Assembly: GCF_001931485.1 (NCBI RefSeq)
Contig: NZ_MSDV01000012.1
Coordinates: forward strand, 62,001-126,000
From: Burkholderia sp. SRS-W-2-2016
Lineage (GTDB): Bacteria > Pseudomonadota > Gammaproteobacteria > Burkholderiales > Burkholderiaceae
Length of the DNA: 64,000 bases
Reading direction: 5' to 3'
The position numbers and the translations under genes are program-made. Positions 1 through 9,342 of the stretch are shown piece by piece; the first letter of the stretch is position 1, and each line of letters opens with the position of its first letter. A model generated the notes under the pieces. That model saw nothing but the letters and a program-made list of their open reading frames with translations. It did not search any database and was not told where the DNA came from.

Positions 1-2046
1 GTCGAGGACCGGGCGGCCAATGCGAACGGGGCGGCTAGCGGTGCGCTGCCGTCGCTGGGCGGCGGCGCCGAGGCGAAATCGTCGACGGCCGCGCAGATCG
101 AGTTGCTGAAGTCGCGGCTCGTCGTCGAGGAAGCGGTGCGCACGTTGCACCTCGACATCACGGCGACGCCGCGTCGTTTGCCGGTGGTCGGCGGGATGCT
201 CGCCGGTCTGGTGAACGGTCATTGGGGCGTCAGGCTGCCGTCGTTCATCGATCTGTCGGGCTTCGCGTGGGGCAACGAAAGCATCGCGGTGTCGCGCTTC
301 GATACCACGAAGCAGATGTACGACGCGAACTTCACGCTGGTCGCGGGCGCCGGCAACAGCTTTCTGCTGCGCGATCCGGGCGGCAACGCGATCCTGTCAG
401 GCCACGTCGGCGAAACGGTGCAGACCGATACCGCCGACGGTCCCATTACGCTGCACGTCGATCGGCTGACCGGCGCGCCGGGCACGCGCTTCAGGCTCGC
501 GCGCGCGTCGACGCTCGGCACGGTGGACCGTCTGCAGAAGACGGTTCTCGTCGAGGAAACCGCGCCGCAATCGGGCGTGATTCGCGTGAGTCTGGAAGGC
601 GGCGACGCGGCGTTGACCGCCGCGGTCGTCAACAACATGGCGCAGCAGTTCGTGCGGCAGGACCTGGCGAACCGTTCGAGCGAAACCCAGCACACGCTGG
701 CGTTCCTCGAACAGCAACTGCCCGGTCTGCGCAAAGAACTCGACGACGCGCAGCAGCACTACGACAAATTCCGCAACGCGCACGGCACGGTCGACCTCGG
801 CGAGGAAAACCGTCTGCTGCTGCAACAGGTCGCGGACAACAAGAACCGTCTGCTCGATCTGCAACAGCAACGCGTGCAGATGCTGCAGCGCTTCACGCCG
901 AGCCATCCGGCGGTCGCCGCGCTCGATGCGCAGATCGCCGCGTTGCAGGGCGCGCAGACCAACATCAACCGCAATGTCACCGCGGCGCCCGACACCGAGC
1001 AGACCGCGCAGCGCCTGCGGCGCGACGTGCAGATGAAAACCGAGCAGTACAACACGCTGCTCGCGAGCGTGCAGCAACTGCGCGTGACCCAGGCGGGGCA
1101 GGTGGGCGGCGTGCGGCTCGTCGACCTTGCCGAAACACCGGACGACCCGGTGCGGCCGAAGCGCCTCGTGGTGATGCTGGGCGCGCTCGGCGGCGGGCTC
1201 GTGCTCGGCATCCTGCTGACATTCTTCAGGCGCGCGGTACGCGGCGGCGTGGAGCGGCCCGACGAGCTCGAAGTGATGCTCGGCGTGCCGGTGTTCGCGG
1301 CGGTGCCGCGCAGCGAGACCCAGTTGCGCTTGCAGCACAGCGTCGCGCAGCGGCGTCGCGGGCAGCACGTGCTCGCGCAGCAGGCGCCCGCCGATCTCGC
1401 GGTGGAAGGCGTGCGTAATTTGCGCACCTCGTTGCAGCTGTCGCTCGCTCATGCGTCCAATAACGTCGTGATGATCACCGGCTCGCGGCCCGATGCGGGC
1501 AAGTCGTTTCTGTCGGTGAATCTGTCGGCGCTGGTTGCGTCCGCGCATAAGCGCACGCTGATCATCGACGGCGACATGCGGCGCGGCGACGTTCATTCGC
1601 ATTTCGGCATTCCGCATCAGCCGGGACTGTCCGACGTATTGCGCGGTGCCGATCTCGAAACGGCGATTCGCCATGACGTGCTGCCCGGTCTGGACGTGAT
1701 CCCGAAAGGCACGCTGCCGACGCATCCGGCCGAGCTGCTGATGAGCCCGCGTTTCCAGTCGATGCTCGACGAGCTGAAGCCGCGCTACGACCTCGTGATC
1801 ATCGATACCCCGCCGGTGCTCGCGGTCACCGATCCGACGCTGGTCGGCAGGTACGCGGGGACCACGCTGCTGGTGGTGCGGCATGGGCGGCAGCCGCTGA
1901 ACGAGATTATCGAAACCGCTAAACGGCTGCGCAATGGCGGGGTTGGATTGCGCGGCGTGCTGATGACCGATGTGCCGCAGGAAGGGGCGTTTCTTGGCTC
2001 GGGGTATCAGGGCGGGTATTACGGGTACGACAGTATTGCTGGGTGA
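1..2046 (+). CDS. Wzc-type polysaccharide co-polymerase / tyrosine autokinase (5' end outside window)
   Basis: Inner-membrane co-polymerase and BY-kinase that sets chain length and drives export of an exopolysaccharide; its kinase domain phosphorylates a C-terminal tyrosine cluster. The frame is open from base 1, and the residues before the first possible start (a TTG at 103) still fit the Wzz/Wzc domain, so the gene begins upstream. Visible: a periplasmic Wzz part with coiled coil (about 640-1080), a proline-containing segment and transmembrane helix near 1140-1225, then the kinase with Walker A (ITGSRPDAGKSF, from about 1474), Walker A' (TLIIDGDMRRGD, from about 1558) and Walker B (YDLVIIDTPPVL, from about 1786). 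The last 16 residues hold four tyrosines (YQGGYYGY). A strong terminator follows, so this is probably the last gene of its operon. It resembles BceF of cepacian synthesis, but the polysaccharide made here cannot be told from this gene. Confidence 0.93.
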   Translation, partial: VEDRAANANGAASGALPSLGGGAEAKSSTAAQIELLKSRLVVEEAVRTLHLDITATPRRLPVVGGMLAGLVNGHWGVRLPSFIDLSGFAWGNESIAVSRFDTTKQMYDANFTLVAGAGNSFLLRDPGGNAILSGHVGETVQTDTADGPITLHVDRLTGAPGTRFRLARASTLGTVDRLQKTVLVEETAPQSGVIRVSLEGGDAALTAAVVNNMAQQFVRQDLANRSSETQHTLAFLEQQLPGLRKELDDAQQHYDKFRNAHGTVDLGEENRLLLQQVADNKNRLLDLQQQRVQMLQRFTPSHPAVAALDAQIAALQGAQTNINRNVTAAPDTEQTAQRLRRDVQMKTEQYNTLLASVQQLRVTQAGQVGGVRLVDLAETPDDPVRPKRLVVMLGALGGGLVLGILLTFFRRAVRGGVERPDELEVMLGVPVFAAVPRSETQLRLQHSVAQRRRGQHVLAQQAPADLAVEGVRNLRTSLQLSLAHASNNVVMITGSRPDAGKSFLSVNLSALVASAHKRTLIIDGDMRRGDVHSHFGIPHQPGLSDVLRGADLETAIRHDVLPGLDVIPKGTLPTHPAELLMSPRFQSMLDELKPRYDLVIIDTPPVLAVTDPTLVGRYAGTTLLVVRHGRQPLNEIIETAKRLRNGGVGLRGVLMTDVPQEGAFLGSGYQGGYYGYDSIAG

Positions 2047-2163
2047 GGAGTGCGGGCTGCGCGGTGGTGTGGCTCGTGGTTTTGGTGGAGACGGTAGGGG
2101 GCTTTTTTAGTCACGGCCTCTTATGAGGTGATCAGATTAGGTGGTCAGATCAACTAAATGTTG

Positions 2164-2204
2164 AACGGCCCGATCGGCTTGCGCTGATCGGGCCGTTGCT
2201 TTTG
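2164..2204 (+). terminator. Intrinsic terminator after the BY-kinase gene
   Basis: A perfect 12-bp stem (2164-2175 pairing with 2186-2197) with a 10-nt loop is followed by GCTTTT. It sits 118 bp after the kinase stop and before a convergent gene. The T-run is short but the stem is GC-rich. Confidence 0.75.
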
Positions 2205-2315
2205 CGGGGTTGGGTTGTTGGATCCGTTTGGCCGATTCGTATGTCGGGTTCGGAAGCTGGAGTCGGATGCCGGAGTCGGGTGCCGATTTGAATCGGCATC
2301 CTTGGTGATTAATCG

Positions 2316-4553
2316 TTAGTGATGTTGGAACAGCTCGCGGATTCTGCTGGTTAGGCTGTCCGCGACTTCGAAGGCCGGTTGCGAGGCATGCCGCTCCGGC
2401 TCGTGTGCGGCAAGCGTTGAGATGTGCTGCATGTTCCTGCCGTGCGCATCGGCCGGCGATGCTTCGCGCTGTGATTCGGTCGTAGCGATTTCCTCACGAT
2501 GACGCCGCGCTTCGAGGCTGTCCGGTGGCGCGGAGGTTGTCGTGGTGAGGTGTGCCTGGGTCGTCGGCGGATTGTTTTGCGCGACGAGCGGGCTCTCGCG
2601 ATGCCGCGATGCGTCGGTGCGGTGGGCGGCATGCTGTGCGTCGCTCGACTGATTGCGTAGTGAGGCGCGAGCTGAGTCGCTTGACGAGACCGATGCGCGC
2701 TTCGTGTCGGTGGCTGCCGTTGTCGTGCGGCGCGAGGCGGCAGGTGAGGGGCCGCTTGCGCTCGTTGCCGTTGCCAATGCGACCGGCGGCGTGGTGGCGA
2801 CGCGTGGGGTTGGCGTCGCCGGTAGCGAGCGCGCGGGCGATGGTTGTTGGGTGGCTGCTGCGGTGGCCGGGTGTTGCGCGACGACGGTGGGCGATGGCTG
2901 TTGAGCGGTGATTGCCGCAGGCCGTTGTTGAGCCGCGACGGCCGGCGGATGCTGTTGGGCGACGGCAGCGGGGGCCTGTTGTTGAGCAACTACCGCGGGC
3001 GGCGTTTGCTGGACGCCAACCACGGAGGGTCGCTGCTGCGCGGCAACGGCAGGAGGCGTCTGTTGGGCGACGATCGCGGGCGGCTGATGCTGCGCGGCTG
3101 CGGTAGGTGGCTGTTGAGCGACAACGGTCGTCGGCGACGGCTGGGTGACGATAGCTGCAGGCCGCTGCTCAGCGGCAACAGCAGGAATCGCCTGTTGAGC
3201 GACGATCGCAGGCGACTGATGCTGCGGGGCTGCGATGGGCGGTTGTTGAGCGATAACGGTCGTAGGCGACTGCTGAGTTACGGCAGTTGAAGGCCGCTGC
3301 TGAGCGACGGCTGCGGGTGGTGTTTGCTGGACACCGACCGTGGAGGGATGCTGTTGCGCGGGAACAGCAGGAGCTGCCTGTTGAGCGACGATCGCAGGCG
3401 GCTGGTGCTGCGCGGCTGCGGCGGGTGGTTGTTGAGCGACAACGGTAGCCGTCGATTGCTTAGTGACGGTAGTCGGAGGCTGCTGCTGAGCGACGGCCGC
3501 CGCCGGTGTTTGTCGGACACCGACCGAGGAGGGATGCTGTTGCACGGCAACGGCAGGAGCCGCCTGTTGGGCGATGACCGCAGGCGGCTGGTGCTGCGCG
3601 GCAACGGTAGGTGACTGCTGAGCAACAACAGTAGCCGGCGCTTGTTGAGCGGCGGCCGGAGCTGGCGCTTGCTGGACACCGATCGCGGATACTCGCTGTT
3701 GCGCCGTAACGGCAGGCGTCGGCTGTGGCGCGGCAACCGCAGCCGTTTGCTGTGCTGCGACTGCTGCAGTCGGCGACTGCTGAGCAACGGCCTCGGAATG
3801 CCGCTGTTGGGGGGCCACCGCAGGAGCCGATTGTTGGGCGGCAACCGCAGCGGGCCGCTGTTGCTCGACCGCGGTAGCCGGCTGTTGAACGGCAACGGCA
3901 ACGGTAGCGGTCGGCTGTTGGCCGGCGACAGCGGAGGGCTTTTGTTGCGCGGCCACGGCAGCCGTCGGCGGTGAGCTGGCGACAACCGGAGACCGCTGTT
4001 GACCAACGACGGCCGTCGGCCTTTGCCGCTCTACATCGTTTCTCTCAGGCGTCGGTTTCGCAGCCGCGGTAAGCGCCGCCGCATCATGCGACCCATTCAC
4101 CGCGCCGGCCACTTCGACCGGCGTATTACCGCTAGCGTCGTTGCCGCTCCGATAAGCGAGGCCACCATACACCGCGCCGATCGCCGCGAGCACCGCGGTG
4201 GTGAGCACCAGCGAGCGCCGCAGCCGCCGGGAGCCCGGAGGCACGTAAGTATCCTCATCGATCGAGTCGTATCGGCTCAGTTTTGTCGTCGACGGCGTAC
4301 GCGCGGCCCGGCGCGCCGACCCAGCCGACGATGCTTGCCACGACTGACGGGAATCGCGCGAATCGCGTGAATGACGCGGCGCGGCGAGCGCCATCGAGCG
4401 CGCCGCGCGGGGACTGTGCTGGCCGGGTTTGTCGAAGCTGTCGAGCGGCAGTTCGTGGCATGCGGGGCATGGCGAAAAGCGCCCGGGCAGCGGCACGCCG
4501 CAGTACGCGCATTGATGGAAGAACGGCTCGTCGGAGCTCGTGTCGCGCGGCAT
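2316..4553 (-). CDS. Membrane protein with zinc-ribbon-like N-terminus and long Ala/Gln/Pro repeat tail
   Basis: Unknown function; I do not recognise a named family. With the ATG at 4553 the protein is 745 residues; a GTG at 4568 is possible, but a GGGGGA ribosome site sits 7 nt before the ATG. Residues 10-33 hold two CxxC pairs (C15, C18, C29, C32) like a zinc ribbon. A basic Ser/Arg stretch follows, then one predicted membrane helix at about 114-134, preceded by RRLRR, which argues for N-inside topology. Everything after that (about 600 residues) is low complexity: AQQ/PAVxAQQ motifs with a higher-order repeat of 62 residues, then a Ser/Thr/Ala-rich stretch, ending in a more ordinary sequence (about the last 30 residues, ADSLTSRIRELFQHH). 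Inferred architecture: cytoplasmic metal-binding head, single anchor, long periplasmic or wall-spanning tail. It converges on the kinase gene. Confidence 0.7.
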   Translation of the reverse strand: MPRDTSSDEPFFHQCAYCGVPLPGRFSPCPACHELPLDSFDKPGQHSPRAARSMALAAPRHSRDSRDSRQSWQASSAGSARRAARTPSTTKLSRYDSIDEDTYVPPGSRRLRRSLVLTTAVLAAIGAVYGGLAYRSGNDASGNTPVEVAGAVNGSHDAAALTAAAKPTPERNDVERQRPTAVVGQQRSPVVASSPPTAAVAAQQKPSAVAGQQPTATVAVAVQQPATAVEQQRPAAVAAQQSAPAVAPQQRHSEAVAQQSPTAAVAAQQTAAVAAPQPTPAVTAQQRVSAIGVQQAPAPAAAQQAPATVVAQQSPTVAAQHQPPAVIAQQAAPAVAVQQHPSSVGVRQTPAAAVAQQQPPTTVTKQSTATVVAQQPPAAAAQHQPPAIVAQQAAPAVPAQQHPSTVGVQQTPPAAVAQQRPSTAVTQQSPTTVIAQQPPIAAPQHQSPAIVAQQAIPAVAAEQRPAAIVTQPSPTTVVAQQPPTAAAQHQPPAIVAQQTPPAVAAQQRPSVVGVQQTPPAVVAQQQAPAAVAQQHPPAVAAQQRPAAITAQQPSPTVVAQHPATAAATQQPSPARSLPATPTPRVATTPPVALATATSASGPSPAASRRTTTAATDTKRASVSSSDSARASLRNQSSDAQHAAHRTDASRHRESPLVAQNNPPTTQAHLTTTTSAPPDSLEARRHREEIATTESQREASPADAHGRNMQHISTLAAHEPERHASQPAFEVADSLTSRIRELFQHH
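2973..3596 (-). repeat. 62-codon higher-order repeat inside the Ala/Gln/Pro-rich gene
   Basis: The QHQ codons (cagcatcag or cagcaccag on the minus strand) recur at 3588-3596, 3402-3410, 3216-3224 and 3084-3092. The spacings are 186, 186 and 132 bp, i.e. 62, 62 and 44 codons. Each unit reads roughly QHQPPAIVAQQ...PAVxxQQHPSxVGVxQTP...VTxQS...VVAQQPP. The 44-codon unit has lost an internal 18 codons. All steps are multiples of three, as expected for unequal exchange under selection for frame. Confidence 0.8.
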
Positions 4554-4636
4554 GGCCTGATCCCCCACTGGCGTCCGGGACCGGCGCCATCAAAAATTAT
4601 TATCGTCACGACGCCGTCAAACGGCATCGACTGGGA

Positions 4637-5251
4637 CTACTGGACGGCGTAACCGCGTGCCTGCATGCATGCGCCGTAGGCGGCCCAATAACGTGTCATC
4701 GGCGGTTCGGGCGCGGGCAGCGGCGGCAGGCTCACGCCCGATCCCGCGTTGGCCTGCAACGAGGTATCCGCTGCGCCGGATGCACCGGGCGCGGCACTCG
4801 CAGTCGTAGCGGGCGCAGCGCCTGACGCACCGGACGCCGCCGCGATAGCCGCGTTATTCTTGCCGCCAGCACCAGCACCAGCGACGGCCTCGTTCGCCGG
4901 TTTCACCGCCGATGCGCCATCAGGCGCGCCTGCCATCGGCGCGCTCGCGCCGTCCGGCATGCTGGCGGCATACGGCAAAGGCGTAGCGGAGAACGTGCTG
5001 GGCGGCAGCGGCGGCTTGGCCGGCGCACCGGTCGACGCGCCTTTCGCCGCCGGCGCCGGACGCGCCGGTATCTGCGGCTCGCGAACGATATTGACCTTGC
5101 TGACGCGGCTCGCTTCCGCGTAGCACAGCGCGCTGTCGACGCCCCGTTCATACGGGCTTTGACTGCGCATCGGATAGGTGAGAGGCTGCCACGCGAACGC
5201 TGCACTGCTCGTCGCGAGGAGCGTTAGTACGGTATATGTTTTGAATGCCAT
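4637..5251 (-). CDS. Secreted Ala/Pro/Gly-rich protein, unknown function
   Basis: A 204-residue protein when started at the ATG at 5251, which has GGGAG about 8 nt upstream; longer in-frame starts would bury the signal peptide. It begins with a typical Sec signal (MAFKTYTVLTLLATSSAAFA, cleavage before W). A short conserved-looking segment follows (YERGVDSALCYAEASRVSKVN), then about 110 residues of Ala/Pro/Gly-rich linker, and a C-terminal motif TRYWAAYGACMQARGYAVQ. The two cysteines, one near each end of the mature protein, could pair. The ACMxxRGY ending recurs in small periplasmic proteins of proteobacteria, but I cannot assign a role. It is followed after 83 bp by the repeat-tailed membrane protein gene in the same direction, so the two may be co-transcribed. 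Confidence 0.7.
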   Translation of the reverse strand: MAFKTYTVLTLLATSSAAFAWQPLTYPMRSQSPYERGVDSALCYAEASRVSKVNIVREPQIPARPAPAAKGASTGAPAKPPLPPSTFSATPLPYAASMPDGASAPMAGAPDGASAVKPANEAVAGAGAGGKNNAAIAAASGASGAAPATTASAAPGASGAADTSLQANAGSGVSLPPLPAPEPPMTRYWAAYGACMQARGYAVQ

Positions 5252-5604
5252 CGCAGTCACTCCCGCAGCGATGTTTCGCCGTTTGTTAGTGTTGTCCTTG
5301 TGGGCTTTCGATGTATGTCTGCTTGTCCACATGTCGCGCGTCGTATTCGAGCTTCGTGTCCGGTCCGTCGTCGAGCACGGACGCTTCGAGGTGCGCCGCG
5401 CTCCACGTCGCTGTCCGGCAACGCGCTGCCGGGCAGGCTATCGAAAGCTGCTTTTGCGAGCGTAACACCGTGAACTGGCGACGCATCGCGCCGGATCACG
5501 GGCGAAAACGCCATCGTGCTGTCCATTGAGGACATCGTGTGCAACGCGGCGCGAAGGTTCGGGGCAAGCCCCCGGGCGCCATGCCGGATCGTCAGGAGTC
5601 GAAA
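5252..5604. other. Divergent intergenic region, no gene seen
   Basis: 353 bp between two divergently transcribed genes for secreted proteins. It must contain their promoters, but I could not identify a convincing -35/-10 pair on either strand. The ribosome sites lie at its two ends (GGGAG on the minus strand near 5262, AGGAG on the plus strand at about 5594-5598). Confidence 0.4.
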
Positions 5605-6000
5605 ATGAAAAAGCTGCCGTCTTGCCGCCGACCGCTGTGCGCGGCGGTATTGCTGTCGATGCTGTCGCTGGCCGTGCCGCTCACCGGTCACGCGGGCGAG
5701 GAGGACGCGAACCTGCGGGTCGAGACGGCGGGCGAGCGCGCGAGCTTCGCGCAGACGTTCTGCGAGGTGCCGCCCGAGCGGATCGGCGCCTATAAGGAGC
5801 GGCTCCGGACGCGCCTGACCGACGCGACCCATTTCGACCAGCACTGGGATACCGGCTGGCGCCGCGCGGAAACCACCAATAGTCAGATGAGCGCGCTGCG
5901 CGAGCGTGACCCGGCGGAATTCGCGTCGCGTATCAAGGTCAATTGCGAACGGCTGAAGTGGATGGCGCAGAATGCGTTACGGCCGCCGGCGCGCAAATGA
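5605..6000 (+). CDS. Small secreted/periplasmic protein, unknown function
   Basis: 131 residues from the ATG at 5605, which has CAGGAG 7 nt upstream; an earlier in-frame ATG at 5539 would add 22 residues before the signal peptide and lacks a good ribosome site. The N-terminus is a signal peptide (basic MKKLPSCRR, hydrophobic core, AGHAG-type exit near residue 30). The mature part is charged and helical with two cysteines (FCEVP and VNCERL) and a WDTGWRRAE segment. No family is recognised. It is divergent from the 4637-5251 gene, which also encodes a secreted protein, and lies upstream of groESL without obvious functional link. Confidence 0.7.
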   Translation: MKKLPSCRRPLCAAVLLSMLSLAVPLTGHAGEEDANLRVETAGERASFAQTFCEVPPERIGAYKERLRTRLTDATHFDQHWDTGWRRAETTNSQMSALRERDPAEFASRIKVNCERLKWMAQNALRPPARK

Positions 6001-6296
6001 TGGGGTGGGGCACCGTCTTTTCCTGGTCGGAAATGCGGTGCTGGCTCATGCGAAATCGGACCGGGGTTTTCCCTGGAAAGCGGTTTACGGTTGTAATCGG
6101 ACGCGGCGGGACCGGTAACTTTGGCCGAATTGACGCGCGGGCGGGGTGCTTCGTTTAGCCTGCGGTAACGCTGCAAGTCCTTGTTTTTTCGATGGTTCGC
6201 CGGTGCCGGAAGCCATTGTGCGGGCTCCGCCGGCGACCGCGCCGACCGTCGAATCGTGGCCCGCGACCCCGCCGAAATTCCGCTATCCCCCACTTC

Positions 6297-6325
6297 TTGA
6301 ATTTGTCACTACCCGTCCATATAAT
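6297..6325 (+). promoter_or_regulatory. groESL promoter (sigma-70 type, possibly also sigma-32)
   Basis: TTGAAT at 6297-6302 and a consensus TATAAT at 6320-6325 are 17 bp apart, an excellent housekeeping promoter. The same DNA also reads CTTGAA at 6296-6301, then 13 bp, then GTCCATAT at 6315-6322, which matches the heat-shock sigma -10 consensus at most fixed positions. The bases 6001-6296 upstream hold no gene that I can support. Confidence 0.8.
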
Positions 6326-6351
6326 TAGCACTCGCTGCACGAGAGTGCTAA
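6325..6351 (+). promoter_or_regulatory. CIRCE element, HrcA operator of groESL
   Basis: TTAGCACTC (6325-6333), a 9-nt spacer and GAGTGCTAA (6343-6351) form a perfect CIRCE inverted repeat. Its first base is the last base of the -10 hexamer, so it covers the transcription start. This is the classic position for repression by HrcA, relieved on heat shock when GroEL is titrated. hrcA itself is not in the window. Confidence 0.96.
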
Positions 6352-6425
6352 CAACATCGCCGGTTGGCCCCGCCAGCCGGGTCTTTCTCAGCGTTCTTCA
6401 GTCCCAATCCAAGAGAGGAGTATGT

Positions 6426-6716
6426 ATGAACCTTCGTCCTTTGCATGATCGCGTGATCGTCAAGCGTCTGGATCAGGAAACCAGGACCGCGTCGGGCATC
6501 GTGATCCCCGAAGCTGCCGCAGAAAAGCCGGACCAGGGCGAAATCCTCGCAGTCGGCCCGGGCAAGCGTGACGACAAGGGCGCCCAGATCGCGCTCGACG
6601 TCAAGGTCGGCGACCGCGTCCTGTTCGGCAAGTACGCAGGCCAGACCGTCAAGGTCGATGGCAACGAACTGCTGGTGATGCGCGAAGAAGACATCATGGC
6701 CGTGGTGCAGAAGTAA
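6426..6716 (+). CDS. groES: Co-chaperonin GroES
   Basis: 10-kDa co-chaperonin that forms the heptameric lid on GroEL in the cytoplasm. The protein is 96 residues, normal for the family, beginning [14 protein letters not shown], with the mobile-loop region ([18 protein letters not shown]) and the [15 protein letters not shown] strand (here [13 protein letters not shown]). The ATG at 6426 follows GAGAGGAG. groEL follows after 53 bp, and both are under the CIRCE promoter. Confidence 0.98.
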   Translation: MNLRPLHDRVIVKRLDQETRTASGIVIPEAAAEKPDQGEILAVGPGKRDDKGAQIALDVKVGDRVLFGKYAGQTVKVDGNELLVMREEDIMAVVQK

Positions 6717-6766
6717 GCGCAACGTCGCTACTTCCCCGGTTATATCTAAAGAATTCAAGGAGTTAG

Positions 6767-8410
<1,644 letters not shown>

Positions 8411-8503
8411 TTCGGCTCGGGTCTCGCGGTTCCGCCTCGCGGTGGGATCGCATACGGGACCCGGTCGGATGTCCATCCGGGAAGTGCGCGGCGACGCGTG
8501 CTT

Positions 8504-8547
8504 CCCAAAAGCAAAAACCCGCAGAGATGCGGGTTTTTGCTTTTGGG
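8504..8547. terminator. Bidirectional terminator between groEL and cysC
   Basis: A perfect 20-bp stem (8504-8523 with 8528-8547) closes on a GAGA loop. It has T-runs on the 3' side for both strands (gggtttttgctttt on plus and its mirror on minus). It separates convergent groEL and cysC and can serve both. Confidence 0.92.
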
Positions 8548-8570
8548 GCCGACAAAAAAACTTTTAGGAC

Positions 8571-9209
8571 TCAGGCTCCCGCTGCGCGATTGGTTTGCTG
8601 CGCCGGCGCGACGAGACCTTTGTCGCGCAGGTAGCTGAAAATTCGCGCGACGCTTTCAGCGGGGCTCAAAGCGCCGGTGTCGATCTGCAGATCCGGGGTC
8701 GCCGGTGCTTCATAGGGTGCCGACACACCGGTAAACGAGTTGATCTCACCAGCCCGTGCTTTCGCGTACAGCCCCTTCGGGTCGCGGCCCTCGCAGGTGG
8801 CGAGCGACGCGCACACATAGGTCTCGATGAATTTGTCCGCGCCGATGATCGCGCGCGCCATCTCGCGATCTGCGCGGATCGGCGAGATCAGCGCGGTAAT
8901 CACGATCAGGCCGGCATCGTTCATCAGTTGCGCGACGTGCGCGACGCGGCGGATGTTTTCGCGGCGGTCCTCGCGTTCGAAGCCGAGATCGCTGGCGAGG
9001 CCGTGACGGACGTTGTCGCCGTCGAGCACGTAGCACGCGTGGCCGAGCGCGATCAACTGCTGTTCGAGCGCGAATGCGAGCGTCGATTTGCCGGCGCCGG
9101 ACAGGCCGGTCAGCCAGATCGTCGCCGGCTGCTGGCCGAGCAGACGGGTGCGGTCCCGAGCGGGCACGGTGCTGCGAACGCGTTGCAGGAGGTTCGGCGG
9201 CTGTTTCAT
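8571..9209 (-). CDS. cysC: Adenylylsulfate (APS) kinase
   Basis: Phosphorylates APS with ATP to give PAPS, the activated sulfate used for sulfation or reduction, in the cytoplasm. The protein is 212 residues, usual for stand-alone CysC. The P-loop is GLSGAGKSTLA (near residue 36), followed by the APS-binding DGDNVRHGLASDLGF and the FIETYVCASLATCEGRDPKGLY segment. It stands alone, with no cysDN beside it. Its terminator is shared with groEL and its promoter should lie in the 50 bp after the terminator at 9261-9290. PAPS from this enzyme could feed the sulfotransferase-like protein encoded at 43110 (inference). Confidence 0.95.
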   Translation of the reverse strand: MKQPPNLLQRVRSTVPARDRTRLLGQQPATIWLTGLSGAGKSTLAFALEQQLIALGHACYVLDGDNVRHGLASDLGFEREDRRENIRRVAHVAQLMNDAGLIVITALISPIRADREMARAIIGADKFIETYVCASLATCEGRDPKGLYAKARAGEINSFTGVSAPYEAPATPDLQIDTGALSPAESVARIFSYLRDKGLVAPAQQTNRAAGA

Positions 9210-9260
9210 CGGTAGGTTTTCCTCACTTTCCTCGCTGCCCGCGCATTTTCCGCAATCAAA

Positions 9261-9290
9261 TGAAAAACCCGCCTGAGAGCGGGTTTTTCA
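9261..9290 (-). terminator. Intrinsic terminator after the ThiD-like gene
   Basis: A perfect 12-bp stem (9261-9272 with 9279-9290) with a 6-nt loop is A-rich on one side and T-rich on the other, so it works on either strand. By position it ends the minus-strand ThiD-like gene and insulates cysC. Confidence 0.85.
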
Positions 9291-9342
9291 CAGCGGCTTG
9301 CCGAACGCAGGGCGGACCTTGCGGCTGAGCGCCGAACCTCGA

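Noticed and set aside
2973..3596. Regularly spaced repeats that might suggest a CRISPR array
   Set aside because: Spacing is an exact multiple of three, the repeats are imperfect and continuous with no unique spacers, and they lie inside one open frame.
2844..3974. Several plus-strand open frames rich in Arg, Leu and Gly opposite the Gln-rich gene
   Set aside because: They are complementary readings of the repetitive AQQ codons. The minus-strand frame has a ribosome site, CxxC head and membrane helix; these have nothing.
4613..4625. gccgt-caa-acggc hairpin as terminator of the 4637-5251 gene
   Set aside because: Five-bp stem and the T-run lies far from the stem on the minus strand, so it is too weak to call.
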